Source of the DNA: Desulfobulbaceae bacterium
GTDB lineage: Bacteria; Desulfobacterota; Desulfobulbia; Desulfobulbales; Desulfobulbaceae
Length of the DNA: 64,000 nucleotides
Reading direction: 5' to 3'
NCBI GenBank assembly: GCA_003508005.1
Contig: DNUE01000058.1
Coordinates: 115,117-179,116, forward strand
The translations under genes were made by a program, and so were the position numbers. Below the pieces are notes generated by a model. That model was not told the DNA's origin and did no database searches. It was given only the letters and a program-made list of their open reading frames with translations. Below are positions 36,419 to 45,593 of this stretch, in pieces. Position 1 is the stretch's first letter; every line of letters begins with the position of its first letter.

Positions 36419-37597
36419 CTACCCTCCGGACGAACCAAGGAGCCTGTGCGCCTCCTCGAGGAGCAGAACCAGTTGCTCCTTTCCCAGCCCTGCCTTTTCG
36501 GCGAGGCAGCCCAGGTCAAACTGCCGGGCGAAAGCGGCATTATTGCCCGGCACCCATTTCACGTCCCATCCCAGATGAACGTAGCGCTTGCGGGCATATT
36601 CGGCAAGCCCCCAGCCCCGCGCCAGGTTGTACAGCCAGAGGATAAAGGGGATGTTGATCAGGCCGGGGGTCAGGTCCCAGGGCGGCAGGAGAGGCCACAG
36701 CCCCTCGGGCCGTTCATGGCCGGTGGCCTCCTGCATCGCCTGCCGGCAGCGCCGGTCGATCTCCCCGGGCAATTCCGCATCCCGGCCGGGACGGGTAACC
36801 GCTTCGACATGGGCGTCAAAATCCGCAGGCCGGACGGCGCCGACACTGATCGTCCGGATCTCGGGCCGGGCCAGACAGTACAGGTCGTTGAAGGCCATGG
36901 GCGCAAGGGGTCGGCACAACTCAAGCATCCGAACCGAGGGCTGCTGGAGCATGCCGCCCTTGTCGGTGGAGCTGATGATGAACACGCCCAGGTCCCGCGC
37001 CGCCGCCTCAACCAGAACCGGGGTGTTGACCTGGTAGATGTAGTACCAGTGCAGGTTCAGATAATCGAAACCACCATCCTCCTCGTGCCTGAGCGCCGCA
37101 AGAATCACCGGCAGCGGTCCGTGCCCGGAAAAGCCGATGCTGCCGGCAAGCCCCCGGCGCTGCAGGTCGCGGGCCATGGCCAGGCAGCCGCCGCGGCGGC
37201 AGGACTGCCACAGGCTGCGGTAATCGTTGATCCCGTGCAGGGCCAGCATATCGACCCGGCCGACGCCCAGCCGCTGCAGGGAATCAAGGAAATCGGCGCG
37301 AAAGGCGGCGGGATCATCGGTGGGCTGGATCTTGGTCTGCAGGAGAAAGCTGTCCCGCCGGGCGATCTTCTTCAGCGCCCGGCCCAGCTGCTCTTCGGAG
37401 GTGCCATAGCCGCGGGCGGTCTCGAAGTGGTTGATCCCCAGCTCCAGGGCCCGGCAGACAATATCCTCCAGGTTGCCCTGGCTTGATGCCGGGATGTCCT
37501 GGGCGGGAACCTGCCCCCAGGAATGCATCGCCCGCATGAAGCCGGCGGAGAGCACCGACACCTCCAGCCCGGTCTTGCCGAACCGCCGGTAAATCAC
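36419..37597 (-). CDS. aldo/keto reductase family protein
   Basis: 392 residues from a GTG at 37597, which places IYRRFGKTGLEVSVLSAG at the usual N terminus; an upstream TTG at 37627 is possible. The TIM-barrel core is visible: HFETARGYGTSEEQLGRAL, LLQTKIQ and LALHGIND supply Tyr, Lys and His of the tetrad. The Asp position is Glu (FETA rather than FDTA). NADPH-site motifs near the C end of the barrel are less clear. A further C-terminal extension of about 120 residues contains no ferredoxin cysteines, unlike many anaerobe AKRs. Substrate unknown. Confidence 0.8.
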   Translation of the reverse strand: MIYRRFGKTGLEVSVLSAGFMRAMHSWGQVPAQDIPASSQGNLEDIVCRALELGINHFETARGYGTSEEQLGRALKKIARRDSFLLQTKIQPTDDPAAFRADFLDSLQRLGVGRVDMLALHGINDYRSLWQSCRRGGCLAMARDLQRRGLAGSIGFSGHGPLPVILAALRHEEDGGFDYLNLHWYYIYQVNTPVLVEAAARDLGVFIISSTDKGGMLQQPSVRMLELCRPLAPMAFNDLYCLARPEIRTISVGAVRPADFDAHVEAVTRPGRDAELPGEIDRRCRQAMQEATGHERPEGLWPLLPPWDLTPGLINIPFILWLYNLARGWGLAEYARKRYVHLGWDVKWVPGNNAAFARQFDLGCLAEKAGLGKEQLVLLLEEAHRLLGSSGG

Positions 37598-37652
37598 CCT
37601 GGTCCCCCGCAGGAGGCCAACCCGCAACGCACCAGCGTTGCCCCACCCCCAT

Positions 37653-37773
37653 TGTCATTAGCCGAGCACCACAGATCCGGCCGAACAGGGAATTTGTACT
37701 GTCTGCGCGAAGCGAGTTTGCAAATTCCCGGCCGGATCGAGGAGCGCAGGGCAGTCCGCAGGACCAAATGACA
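37653..37773. repeat. nested palindromic intergenic repeat
   Basis: Outer arms TGTCATT (37653-37659) and AAATGACA (37766-37773) enclose inner arms GATCCGGCC (37674-37682) / GGCCGGATC (37730-37738) and GGGAATTTG (37688-37696) / CAAATTCCC (37721-37729). The core GTCTGCGCGAAGCGAG and the trailing TTTTCTTTAGGCAAG segment resemble a widely dispersed proteobacterial intergenic repeat. It fills the gap between the reductase and mutL. Confidence 0.6.
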
Positions 37774-37898
37774 GGGTGCCCTTTCTTTTGGTTCGTTTTC
37801 TTTAGGCAAGTAAAGAAAATGAACAAAATCAAAATATTCCCATAATAGCGGCGAAACCAAGCCAAACCCGCCCTTGAAACGGGAAGGGTTCATCCCAA

Positions 37899-39728
37899 TT
37901 AGCACCGCTTGAACCACTGCGCGATCTCCCGCGCGGAGAAGCTCCTGAACACCGGCCGCCCATGGGGGCAGTGGGAAAAAAAATCGCTCTCGCCCATCCG
38001 GGCAAGCAGGCCGAGCATCTCCTCGGGCTCCAGGCGGTTGCCGGCCTTGATCGCCGCCTTGCAGGCCATGGTTGCCAATAGATGATCGATACGGCCGGGG
38101 ATGCTGCCCGTGCCCTCCCGGCTGGAGCCCTCGGCCAGACCGTCGAGGATTTCCAGGAGCAGCTCCCGTGGCTCAATCCTGGCCGTCAGGGCCGGCACGG
38201 ACTTGACCACCCAGGTTTCGTCGCCGAAATGCTCCAGGCCGAAGCCGAGACGTTCCAGCTCCCCGCCGTTCTCGATCAGGGCCTCCGCCTGGCCGCGCCG
38301 CAGCTCCAGGGTGACCGGAAACATGAGGCTCTGGCGCGGGACCTGGTGCCGCAGATAGCCGGTCCGCAGTTCCTGGTACAGCAGCCGTTCATGCGCGGCA
38401 TGCTGGTCAATGACCACCAGCTGCCCCTCGCGTTCACAGATAAGGTACAGCTCCAGGGCCTGGCCGATAAGTTTCAGCCCGGCGAATTCCTGGGCAGGGG
38501 GCCCCTCCGGTTCAGGGACCGCGGGAGCAAACGGCTCATCCCCGGGCAGGAAAACCGGCGCGGGCTCGGCGCTCCGCTCTCCCCGGTACAGGGGATGGGA
38601 CGGCAGGGGCACCGGTCTGAGCGAGGGCTGGACCCGAGGCCCGACTGCCGGCCTGGCGCGGTGCACGCCGGAAGAACCGAGCTCCGCACCAGGGGGTTCC
38701 GGCCGGCGCAGGGTGAAAATCTCATCCCGGGCCCGATCCTGGTAGCGGCGCGCCGCTTCGGTCACCGCACGGACCAGAACGCGGTGCACCTCCTGGGGAC
38801 GGCGGAAGCGGATCTCCTGCTTGGCCGGATGCACGTTCACGTCCACCTCGCCGGGCGGGATGGTCAGGAGCAGGACCCCGGCGGGCGACTGCCCCTTCAT
38901 CAGGAATCCCTGCAACCCCTCGGTGACCGCATGGCGGATCACCCGGTCCTGGACGGGCCGGGCGTTGACCAGGAGGCGCAGCCGGCTGGTCTTTGCCGCG
39001 GAAAAATCGGGCTGCAGCAGAAAGCCCCGCACCGCGGGTCCCTCGCCCTCGGCCGGCGCATCGACCTCCAGCCAGAGCTCCGCCCCGGCGAAGACGTCCC
39101 GCACCCGCTGGGCAAAATCAGGCCGGGCCGGCAGTTCCAGCACCTTCCGGCCATCGGCCTCCAGGGAAAAGGCCAGATCGGGACGGCCCAGGGACAGGTT
39201 GCGGATGACTTCCTCGATGTGCAGCAGTTCGGTGCGCCCGCTCTTCAGAAATTTCTTGCGGGCCGGCACGTTGCCGAACAGGGCGCGGACCTCCACCACC
39301 GTCCCCTCGCTGCAGCCGGCCTCATGCACCGCATGCAGAATGCCGTAGCGGATTTCGGCCCGGGTGCCGGTCGCTTTGCCGGCGGGCCGGGAGAGGATGG
39401 TCAGCCGGGACACCGAGCCGATGCTCGGCAGGGCCTCGCCGCGGAAGCCGAGGGTGGCGATGGCCTCCAGGGAGCTGTCCTCGCGCAGCTTGCTCGTGGC
39501 ATGACGCTCGATGGCCAGCAGGACATCATCGGTGTCCATCCCCTCGCCGTTGTCCGCCACCCGGATCAGCCCGATGCCGCTGCCCTCAACCTGCACCGCG
39601 ATCCGGGTCGCCCCTCCGTCCAGGCTGTTTTCCACCAGCTCCTTGACCACCGAGGCGGGGCGCTCCACCACCTCGCCGGCGGCGATCCGGTTGGCAAGAT
39701 GTTCGGAAAGGACGCGAATTTTTGACAT
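37899..39728 (-). CDS. mutL: DNA mismatch repair protein MutL
   Basis: 609 residues from the ATG at 39728. The GHKL ATPase N-terminal domain has IANRIAAGEVVERPASVVKE-like motif I (ending ELVENSLDGGATRI), DNGEGM, and the GFRGEALPSI lid. The C-terminal dimerisation domain includes QHAAHERLLYQEL and ends with CPHGRPVFRSFSAREI. The endonuclease-type C-terminal metal motif is not evident beyond the QHAAHER and CPHGRP blocks. It couples MutS recognition to strand incision in mismatch repair. It is divergent from the penicillin-binding protein gene. Confidence 0.95.
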   Translation of the reverse strand: MSKIRVLSEHLANRIAAGEVVERPASVVKELVENSLDGGATRIAVQVEGSGIGLIRVADNGEGMDTDDVLLAIERHATSKLREDSSLEAIATLGFRGEALPSIGSVSRLTILSRPAGKATGTRAEIRYGILHAVHEAGCSEGTVVEVRALFGNVPARKKFLKSGRTELLHIEEVIRNLSLGRPDLAFSLEADGRKVLELPARPDFAQRVRDVFAGAELWLEVDAPAEGEGPAVRGFLLQPDFSAAKTSRLRLLVNARPVQDRVIRHAVTEGLQGFLMKGQSPAGVLLLTIPPGEVDVNVHPAKQEIRFRRPQEVHRVLVRAVTEAARRYQDRARDEIFTLRRPEPPGAELGSSGVHRARPAVGPRVQPSLRPVPLPSHPLYRGERSAEPAPVFLPGDEPFAPAVPEPEGPPAQEFAGLKLIGQALELYLICEREGQLVVIDQHAAHERLLYQELRTGYLRHQVPRQSLMFPVTLELRRGQAEALIENGGELERLGFGLEHFGDETWVVKSVPALTARIEPRELLLEILDGLAEGSSREGTGSIPGRIDHLLATMACKAAIKAGNRLEPEEMLGLLARMGESDFFSHCPHGRPVFRSFSAREIAQWFKRC

Positions 39729-40000
39729 GGGACCAGCCAAAGTTTATAAAGGGTGATGGAAACGCGGCCGCGCCGGCCTGGCTACTTTTGCCCTGCCGAA
39801 AAATCATGCCTTGCGCATTTGGGCAATATACAATATGTGATGCGTTCGCAATAAGTAAAAAATACTGAGCATCCGCCACTGTGCTTGCAATACGATACAC
39901 GCCTTGCCGGCGCCGGTCCCCCATAATATGGCGGGACAGACCATAGGTGACCTTGAACCGCATCCGAAAAGCATTCTCAGCATAGAACGGACCACACGCC

Positions 40001-41848
40001 TTGACCGCGAAAAAAGACACCCCCAGCTCTCCGGCAAAACGCCCGCCCCGCCGCACCGCCCGCAACCACAACGCCGTCATCACCCTGCTCCTGGCCTCCT
40101 GCGGCCTGGCGACGCTTCTCATCGGCAGTGCCCTCGCCTGGTTTCTGTCGCTCAACATCCCCGATATCCGCAGCTTCGAGGACTACCGCCCCCTGGTCTC
40201 CACCACCGTGCTGGACCGCAGCGGCAGGATCATCGATGAAATTTACGAGGAAAACCGCATCGTCCTCCGCTACGAGGAGCTGAACCCCCTGATCCCCCAG
40301 GCCTTTGTCGCGGCGGAAGACGGGCGATACTGGGAGCACGGCGGCCTGGACGCCTGGTCCATTGCCCGGGCGGCGATTGCCAACCTGCGCTCCGGCAGAC
40401 GCAGCCAGGGCGGCAGCACCATCACCCAGCAGGTGACCCGGGCCCTGATGCTGACCAGGGAAAAGAGCTACAGCCGCAAGATCAAGGAGGCGCTGCTCTC
40501 CTACCGCCTTAACAAGATGCTGAGCAAGAAGGAAATCCTGGCCATCTACCTGAATGAAATCTACCTGGGCGAGGGGGCGCACGGAGTCGAGGCGGCGGCC
40601 CGCACCTATTTCGGCAAAAAATCCCGGCAGTTGAGCCTCGCCGAGATCGCGATCCTGGCCGGCCTGCCCCAGTCGCCCAGCCGCTATTCGCCCCTGGCCC
40701 ACTTTGCCGAGGCCCATGCCCGGCAGCGCTATGTCCTGAACCGGATGGCGGACGAGGGCTATATCACCCCGGATGCGGCGCGGCAGGCATTCAAGCAGCC
40801 CCTGCATTTCCGCAGCCACAAGGAACAGCAGAACCTGTACGGCTACTTCACCCAGTATGTCCGCCAGCTCCTGGAACAGCGGTTCGGCAGGGAAAAGCTC
40901 CTGCGGGAAGGGCTGGTGGTGAAAACCACCCTGGATCCCCGGCTGCAGACGGAAGCGCTCAGGGCCGTTCGGGAAGGGACCGCCGCCATCGCCGGCCGAA
41001 AAAAAGGCGGCGATGCGCCGCAGGCGGCCCTGGTGGCCCTGGAGGCGAAAACCGCCAGGGTGCGCGCCCTGGTCGGCGGCACCGATTTCGAGGAGAGTCC
41101 CTTCAACCGCGCGGTGCAGGCGAACCGGCAGCCCGGATCGGTCTTCAAGCCCCTGGTCTACGCCACCGCCTTCGCCGGGGGCATCTCCCCGGACGAGGTG
41201 ATCGACGACACGCCCTTCGCCATCCGCAACCCGGACGGCTCAGCCTGGAGTCCGCAGAACTGGGATAATTCCTACGGCGGTCCCACCTCCCTGCGGGAAG
41301 GGCTGATCCACTCGCGCAACATCGTGGCCATCAAACTCCTGCAGAAAATCGGGGTCAAGCCGGTGATCCGGCTGGCCTCCAGGGCCGGCATCACTTCTCC
41401 CCTGCGGCCGGAGCTGACCCTGGCCCTGGGCGCCTCGCCGGTGTCCCTGCTGGAGATGACCGGCGCCTACACCATTTTTGCCAACCAGGGCCGGTTCGTG
41501 CCGCCGGTCTGCATCACCCGGGTCACCGACCGCCAAGGCAGGGACCTGCCCTGGCCTGCGACTGCGGGCGGCCAGGTAATCGACGCGGCCGCGGCCGGGC
41601 AGGTTTCTTCCCTGCTTACGGAAGCCATCAGCCGGGGCACCGGCAAAAAGGCGCAGGGCATCCCCGGCAGCGCCGGCAAGACCGGCACCACCGACAACAA
41701 CCGGGACGGCTGGTTCATCGGCTATACCCCGGATCTCATAGCCGGGGTCTGGGTCGGTTTTGACAAGGGCCGGTCCCTGGGCAGCGGCGAAACCGGCGGC
41801 CAGACCGCCGCCCCCATCTGGCTCGACTTCATGCGGGTAAGGAAATGA
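40001..41848 (+). CDS. class A penicillin-binding protein (PBP1A type)
   Basis: 615 residues from a TTG start at 40001; no ATG lies upstream in frame near a ribosome site. A basic cytoplasmic tail and one membrane helix (about residues 26-48) are followed by the glycosyltransferase domain with catalytic Glu in AAEDGRYWEHGG and QGGSTITQQVTRAL. The transpeptidase domain has QPGSVFKPL (SXXK), HSRN (SXN) and AGKTGTT (KTG). It polymerises and cross-links peptidoglycan at the outer face of the inner membrane. It is shorter than typical PBP1a (about 800) and lacks the OB-type insert, as in PbpC-like or minimal class A enzymes. It overlaps ogt by 4 bases. Confidence 0.93.
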   Translation: MTAKKDTPSSPAKRPPRRTARNHNAVITLLLASCGLATLLIGSALAWFLSLNIPDIRSFEDYRPLVSTTVLDRSGRIIDEIYEENRIVLRYEELNPLIPQAFVAAEDGRYWEHGGLDAWSIARAAIANLRSGRRSQGGSTITQQVTRALMLTREKSYSRKIKEALLSYRLNKMLSKKEILAIYLNEIYLGEGAHGVEAAARTYFGKKSRQLSLAEIAILAGLPQSPSRYSPLAHFAEAHARQRYVLNRMADEGYITPDAARQAFKQPLHFRSHKEQQNLYGYFTQYVRQLLEQRFGREKLLREGLVVKTTLDPRLQTEALRAVREGTAAIAGRKKGGDAPQAALVALEAKTARVRALVGGTDFEESPFNRAVQANRQPGSVFKPLVYATAFAGGISPDEVIDDTPFAIRNPDGSAWSPQNWDNSYGGPTSLREGLIHSRNIVAIKLLQKIGVKPVIRLASRAGITSPLRPELTLALGASPVSLLEMTGAYTIFANQGRFVPPVCITRVTDRQGRDLPWPATAGGQVIDAAAAGQVSSLLTEAISRGTGKKAQGIPGSAGKTGTTDNNRDGWFIGYTPDLIAGVWVGFDKGRSLGSGETGGQTAAPIWLDFMRVRK

Positions 41849-42381
41849 GCAGAAAAAACGAAAAAACAAAAAAGATGTCAACCATGACGAACAGCGCTGC
41901 GCTTTCCTTCGACACCAGCCTGGGCCCGATCCGGCTCCAGGCCGATGGCCGCGGCCTGACCCGGATCGTCCTCCCGGGCGCCCAAGTCAGCGGGCAATGC
42001 ACGGCTCTGCCGGCCGGTCCAGTGCATTCCCTCCTGGCCGAGGCCGCCCGGCAGATCAGGGAGTACCTGGCGGGGAAGCGCACTGACTTCTCCCTGCCGC
42101 TGGCCCCCTTCGGCACCCATTTTCAGCTCCGGGTCTGGGAGATCATCCGGGAAATTCCCTGGGGCCGGACCATGACCTACGGTGCCATTGCCCTCCAGCT
42201 CGGCGACCGCGCCAAGGCCCGGGCGGTCGGCGGGGCGGCCCATGCCAATCCCCTCCCCCTGGTCATCCCCTGCCACCGGGTCATCGGCTCGGACGGCAGC
42301 CTCACCGGCTTCGCCTACGGACTGGCCATGAAGGAGCAGCTCCTCAAGCTGGAAAGGGACGATTCGAACTTGCTTCGTTAA
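41845..42381 (+). CDS. ogt: methylated-DNA--protein-cysteine S-methyltransferase
   Basis: 178 residues. The active-site PCHRVIGSDG with the acceptor Cys is exact, preceded by the helix-turn-helix segment FQLRVWEIIREIPWGRTMTYGAIA. The N-terminal domain is short and degenerate, as in Ogt. It transfers alkyl groups from O6-alkylguanine to itself. The first 10 residues (RKNEKTKK) may be an extension; an in-frame ATG lies at 41875. It overlaps the penicillin-binding protein gene (ATGA), so the two are cotranscribed. Confidence 0.93.
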   Translation: MSRKNEKTKKMSTMTNSAALSFDTSLGPIRLQADGRGLTRIVLPGAQVSGQCTALPAGPVHSLLAEAARQIREYLAGKRTDFSLPLAPFGTHFQLRVWEIIREIPWGRTMTYGAIALQLGDRAKARAVGGAAHANPLPLVIPCHRVIGSDGSLTGFAYGLAMKEQLLKLERDDSNLLR

Positions 42382-42652
42382 AACTTGCATCACTACAGAC
42401 CTGAATCCACATTCACCCGGGCAGTGGCACAGTGACGAAATCAGTGCTGCACGCAAAGGGCACAACCAGGCGATTGCCATGACAGCCTGAACAACTTGCC
42501 GGCCTCAATAATCGGGTAATTGGAGATATTCCGGGAGGAGGTATTCAACCGTGAGCCATGGCCGGGAAACGCTTGCACGATAAAGCGGATAAAGATTGGC
42601 AAAACAAAAATGTTGGATTGCAAGACCTGTCCCTAAGTATTCCTGGAGAAGG

Positions 42653-44266
42653 TCATTTTGTCCCTCCTGTTATGGCCGGTAGAAACATGGGCCACGGAAA
42701 GTGCGCATTAGGATTAGGGGGCATATAAACCAGTGATGCGCCAAATCTGTCATCTTGTTCCAGGGTGCCTTCGATCCCGTTTAATCCCTGATACCACATT
42801 TTATTGTTGGCACTGGTTAAGCCCCCGGCTGCACCGTAGATGATATTCACCGCTCCCGCAGCAACCATCCCGCCAATGCCCTCAACAGGTACCCCGACAG
42901 CCAGGTCAGCAAATACGTCACCATTGAAATAGCCTGCTGCAAGCGCACCGCCAAAATAATCTCCTGCTTCCAGAGTGCCCTCGATTCCGTCTAGGCCCTG
43001 ATACCAGATTTTATTGTTGGCACTGGTCAATCCGCCTGCTGCGCCGTAGATGATATTCACAGCACCAGCATTAGCATACTTACCGATGCTTTCGCCGATC
43101 ACCCCGACCGCCAGGTCAGCAAAGCCGTCATTGTTGAAATCGCCTGACGCAAGAGATGAGCCGAATCTATCAAGTGTTTCAGGAGTCTCTTCTATACCCT
43201 CTAATCCCTGATACCAGACCTTATTGTTGGCAGCGGTTAATCCCCCAGCTGAGCCGAAGATGATATTCACCGCCCCTGCAGAATCTGCCGGGCCGATTGT
43301 TTCATAAGGTACCCCGACCGCCAGGTCAGCAAAACCGTCATTATTGAAATCACCAGTCGCAAGTGATGAGCCGAATCTATCATCCTGTTCCAGATCTCCT
43401 TCGATCCCGTCCAAGCCCTGCATCCAGATCTTATTGTTGGCACTGGTCAAACCATAGGCTGAGCCGAAGATGATATTCACCGCCCCTGCACTGCCAAAAA
43501 CCGGGGAGGCTTCTGCATCAGCCCCGACCGCCAGGTCGGCAAAGCCGTCATTGTTGAAATCGCCGACCGCAAGCGCTGCGCCAAATCTGTCCTCGGCCTC
43601 CAGGGTGCCTTCGATGCCGAATAATCCCTGATACCACATCATATTGTTCGCGCTGATCAATCCCGCTGCCGAGCCGTAGATGATATTCACCGCCCCTGCT
43701 TCCAAATTCCCGCCAATAGATTCTCTGGGCACCCCGATCGCCAGGTCAGCAAAGCCGTCATTATTGAAATCGCCGGCCGCAAGGGAAGCGCCAAAGTAAT
43801 CATCTGCCTCCAGAGTGCCCTCGATTCCGTCTAATCCCTGGTACCAGATCTTATTGTTGGCACTGGTTAATCCGCCTGTTGCGCCGTAGATAATATTCAC
43901 CGCCCCTGCATTAGCATATGCACCGGTGCCCTCTCTGATTACCCCGACCGCCAGGTCAACAAAGCCATCATTGTTGAAATCGCCGGCCGCAAGCGCTGAG
44001 CCGAATTGATCGAGTCCTTCAGGAGTTCCTGCAATCCCTGCCAAGCCCTGATACCATATCGTATTATTGGCACTGCTCAAACCATATGCAGAAACGTTAA
44101 TGATATTCACCGCCCCTGCATTGGCGATCGCGCTGATGTCTTCACCGGAAGCCCCGATGGCGATGGCGCCTAATTTATTTGATGCTGCTGTTGATCCTCG
44201 AGCAGACAACATGACCAACATTGAGACAGAGATAATAAATGAGATGACAATTAATCGTATGCTCAT
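42653..44266 (-). CDS. secreted FG-GAP repeat protein with FPWPMFLPAI tail
   Basis: 537 residues from the ATG at 44266 (GGAGAGG upstream; the ATG at 44278 precedes the ribosome site). Signal peptide to about residue 28. Seven FG-GAP units of about 70 residues, each with SLAAGDFNNDGFADLAVGVP (calcium-type loop DFNNDG), AGAVNIIYGSAGGLTSANN and IWYQGLDGIEGTLE. This predicts one seven-bladed integrin-type propeller. The unit near the end has YFNGDVF instead of DFNNDGF, a weakened loop. After the last blade come NPNAHFPWPMFLPAI and TGGTK, the tail shared with two other proteins. It stands alone on the minus strand. Confidence 0.85.
   Translation of the reverse strand: MSIRLIVISFIISVSMLVMLSARGSTAASNKLGAIAIGASGEDISAIANAGAVNIINVSAYGLSSANNTIWYQGLAGIAGTPEGLDQFGSALAAGDFNNDGFVDLAVGVIREGTGAYANAGAVNIIYGATGGLTSANNKIWYQGLDGIEGTLEADDYFGASLAAGDFNNDGFADLAIGVPRESIGGNLEAGAVNIIYGSAAGLISANNMMWYQGLFGIEGTLEAEDRFGAALAVGDFNNDGFADLAVGADAEASPVFGSAGAVNIIFGSAYGLTSANNKIWMQGLDGIEGDLEQDDRFGSSLATGDFNNDGFADLAVGVPYETIGPADSAGAVNIIFGSAGGLTAANNKVWYQGLEGIEETPETLDRFGSSLASGDFNNDGFADLAVGVIGESIGKYANAGAVNIIYGAAGGLTSANNKIWYQGLDGIEGTLEAGDYFGGALAAGYFNGDVFADLAVGVPVEGIGGMVAAGAVNIIYGAAGGLTSANNKMWYQGLNGIEGTLEQDDRFGASLVYMPPNPNAHFPWPMFLPAITGGTK
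42720..44140. repeat. in-phase 210-bp tandem repeats coding FG-GAP blades
   Basis: The block CCGTCATTGTTGAAAT (and one- or two-base variants) recurs ending at 42930, 43140, 43350, 43560, 43770 and 43980, exactly 210 bases apart each time. That is 70 codons without any indel, pointing to recent expansion or strict length selection. Confidence 0.9.
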
Positions 44267-44624
44267 AATCCTCTCCATGCAAAATCTTTAGAGTGCAGCC
44301 GTCAATCCTGATCCGGGAAAAGATGGAAGGGGCAGCGGTCTGTCCCCTTTCTCTAAACGACGATTACGGCCCCTGAAGCTTCTGGCAGTCGAGATTAAAA
44401 TACTTGTCAAAACCAACATCTGAAAAAAACCAGGTCACCTCCCCAGCGGGAAAGTACACGCCCCCTCTAATCGAGGAATGCGCAACCCTGACCATTCCGC
44501 CAGCCTGCACTCCTGAGCGCAAAAAACTTAAACCCACAGATAATCAAGTATATGATCCGGGGGCAGAAGAAGTCAAATATGCTGACTTCGAAAATGTTGT
44601 TGACCCCATTTGGAACAGCCGGAA

Positions 44625-44941
44625 AAGGGGACGGATAAATTTTTCCTCCGGAACAGATAGCTGCCGGCCGAGAGCTGGAAGAGCGGCTCGCCCGTGCCCC
44701 TGGTTGTGACGGTCAGGGACAGATCCCGGCCGTTGCTGGAAAGCACTGCGACCGGCACACCCTGCAGCAGGTTGTTTAGGCTGCTCACGGTCGCGCCCCC
44801 GGTCCCGATCAGAAAAAAGGCGACAGGTTGGGGTCAGTCGCCTTGTACCTTTAGTATGTACAGTTTGGGCTTTAAGCGCGGTTGAACTGCTTAATCTCTA
44901 TATCCTGGCCATCCGGAAACTTCGCATGGAGTTCGAGCTTA
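44625..44941. repeat. repeat copy A: degraded coding module
   Basis: About 300 bp nearly matched at 50055-50355 (copy B), with a shorter part at 46905-46995 (copy C). Read on the minus strand it encodes LNNLLQGVPVAVLSSNGRD and then TRGTGEPLFQLSAGSY. A hairpin AAGGCGAC / GTCGCCTT and the last 22 codons of an antitoxin-like frame are also inside. Neither end has a proper start, so it is a remnant. The rest of the 44267-44871 gap shows no gene. Confidence 0.6.
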
Positions 44942-45096
44942 TCGCCCAAGGCCTCTTTGTACTGACTGAGTGAACTTAGAAGCGAGTCCGGTCTTTTTTC
45001 CATTTGCGATACTGCAACATGAACCATTCTGTGTGACAAAATATCTGTAGGGGTCCAATCATGTTCCCTGCCCAACTCGATAGGTTCGGAAATCAA
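44872..45096 (-). pseudogene. remnant of an XRE/HigA-type antitoxin
   Basis: The C-terminal part, VAVSQMEKRPDSLLSSLSQY followed by KEALGDKLELHAKFPDGQDI, matches the end of small XRE-family antitoxins, where the third helix reads VSxxEKR and is followed by LxxYVEALGGxL. The upstream part (SEPIELGREHDWTPTD) does not complete the helix-turn-helix and begins at a TTG without a ribosome site. No toxin frame is found next to it. Its last codons are duplicated at 50288-50355. Confidence 0.5.
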
Positions 45097-45292
45097 CTAT
45101 AGGGCTGTTCCGCGGGCAGGATCAAGATTTGACGGATTCATCGGGAAAGCTCAGTTCAACGGCAATTTGTTTATTGATACAATCACTGGAAATGAAACAA
45201 TGAAAGCCGCTTTCAATTTGAATTCAGGTATGAATATTACCCTGATGACCGCAATATTGATCGCGGCAGAAAAAGGTGCATCAGCTCAGTAA
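45093..45292 (+). pseudogene. 3' fragment of an unknown gene
   Basis: An open frame without a start codon ends at 45292. It encodes RAGSRFDGFIGKAQFNGNLF and then MKAAFNLNSGMNITLMTAIL, which looks like real protein rather than random sequence. It overlaps the antitoxin remnant on the other strand by a few bases, consistent with a junction between two broken genes. I cannot name the family. Confidence 0.3.
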
Positions 45293-45371
45293 GGCTCTCA
45301 GGCAGGGATCCTGTTGTCCGGTCATATCGGACAGTATTCCTGCACAATGAGACTGGGAAAGAATTGGTCGA

Positions 45372-45539
45372 ATGGCTCAGTTGCTTGATATAAGTAAATT
45401 GTATGAACAACCTCCTGATATTGTTTTAGAAAGTATTCAGGTTCTGGATATGGCACATGATTTGCTCAGAATCATACAGGACCAGCGAATCCATAAGGCC
45501 TATTCTTCCCGGGAAGCAGGAACATTATTTGTTCCTTAA
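45372..45539 (+). CDS. possible small protein, unknown
   Basis: 55 codons from ATG (MAQLLDISKLYEQPPD) to a TAA. It is AT-rich and has plausible amino-acid composition with one amphipathic stretch (VLDMAHDLLRIIQDQR). There is no clear Shine-Dalgarno and no family that I know. It may be another remnant in this decayed stretch. Confidence 0.25.
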   Translation: MAQLLDISKLYEQPPDIVLESIQVLDMAHDLLRIIQDQRIHKAYSSREAGTLFVP

Positions 45540-45593
45540 AGTCGGCTGAGGATCGGGTGTAATCAGAACGAAATTGTGGGAAAATATCAACCC

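Noticed and set aside
36446..37486. 346-codon plus-strand frame over the aldo/keto reductase
   Set aside because: Antisense shadow; no motif, no ribosome site.
38082..39725. 547-codon plus-strand frame over mutL
   Set aside because: Antisense shadow of a clear MutL; composition is low-complexity Arg/Gln/Gly.
42720..44140. Regular repeats as a possible CRISPR array
   Set aside because: Period is 210 bp, repeats are coding and in frame; no short repeat-spacer structure.
44404..44709. 101-codon plus-strand frame
   Set aside because: No ribosome site, runs into repeat copy A, and its end is antisense to the degraded module; no protein-like pattern.
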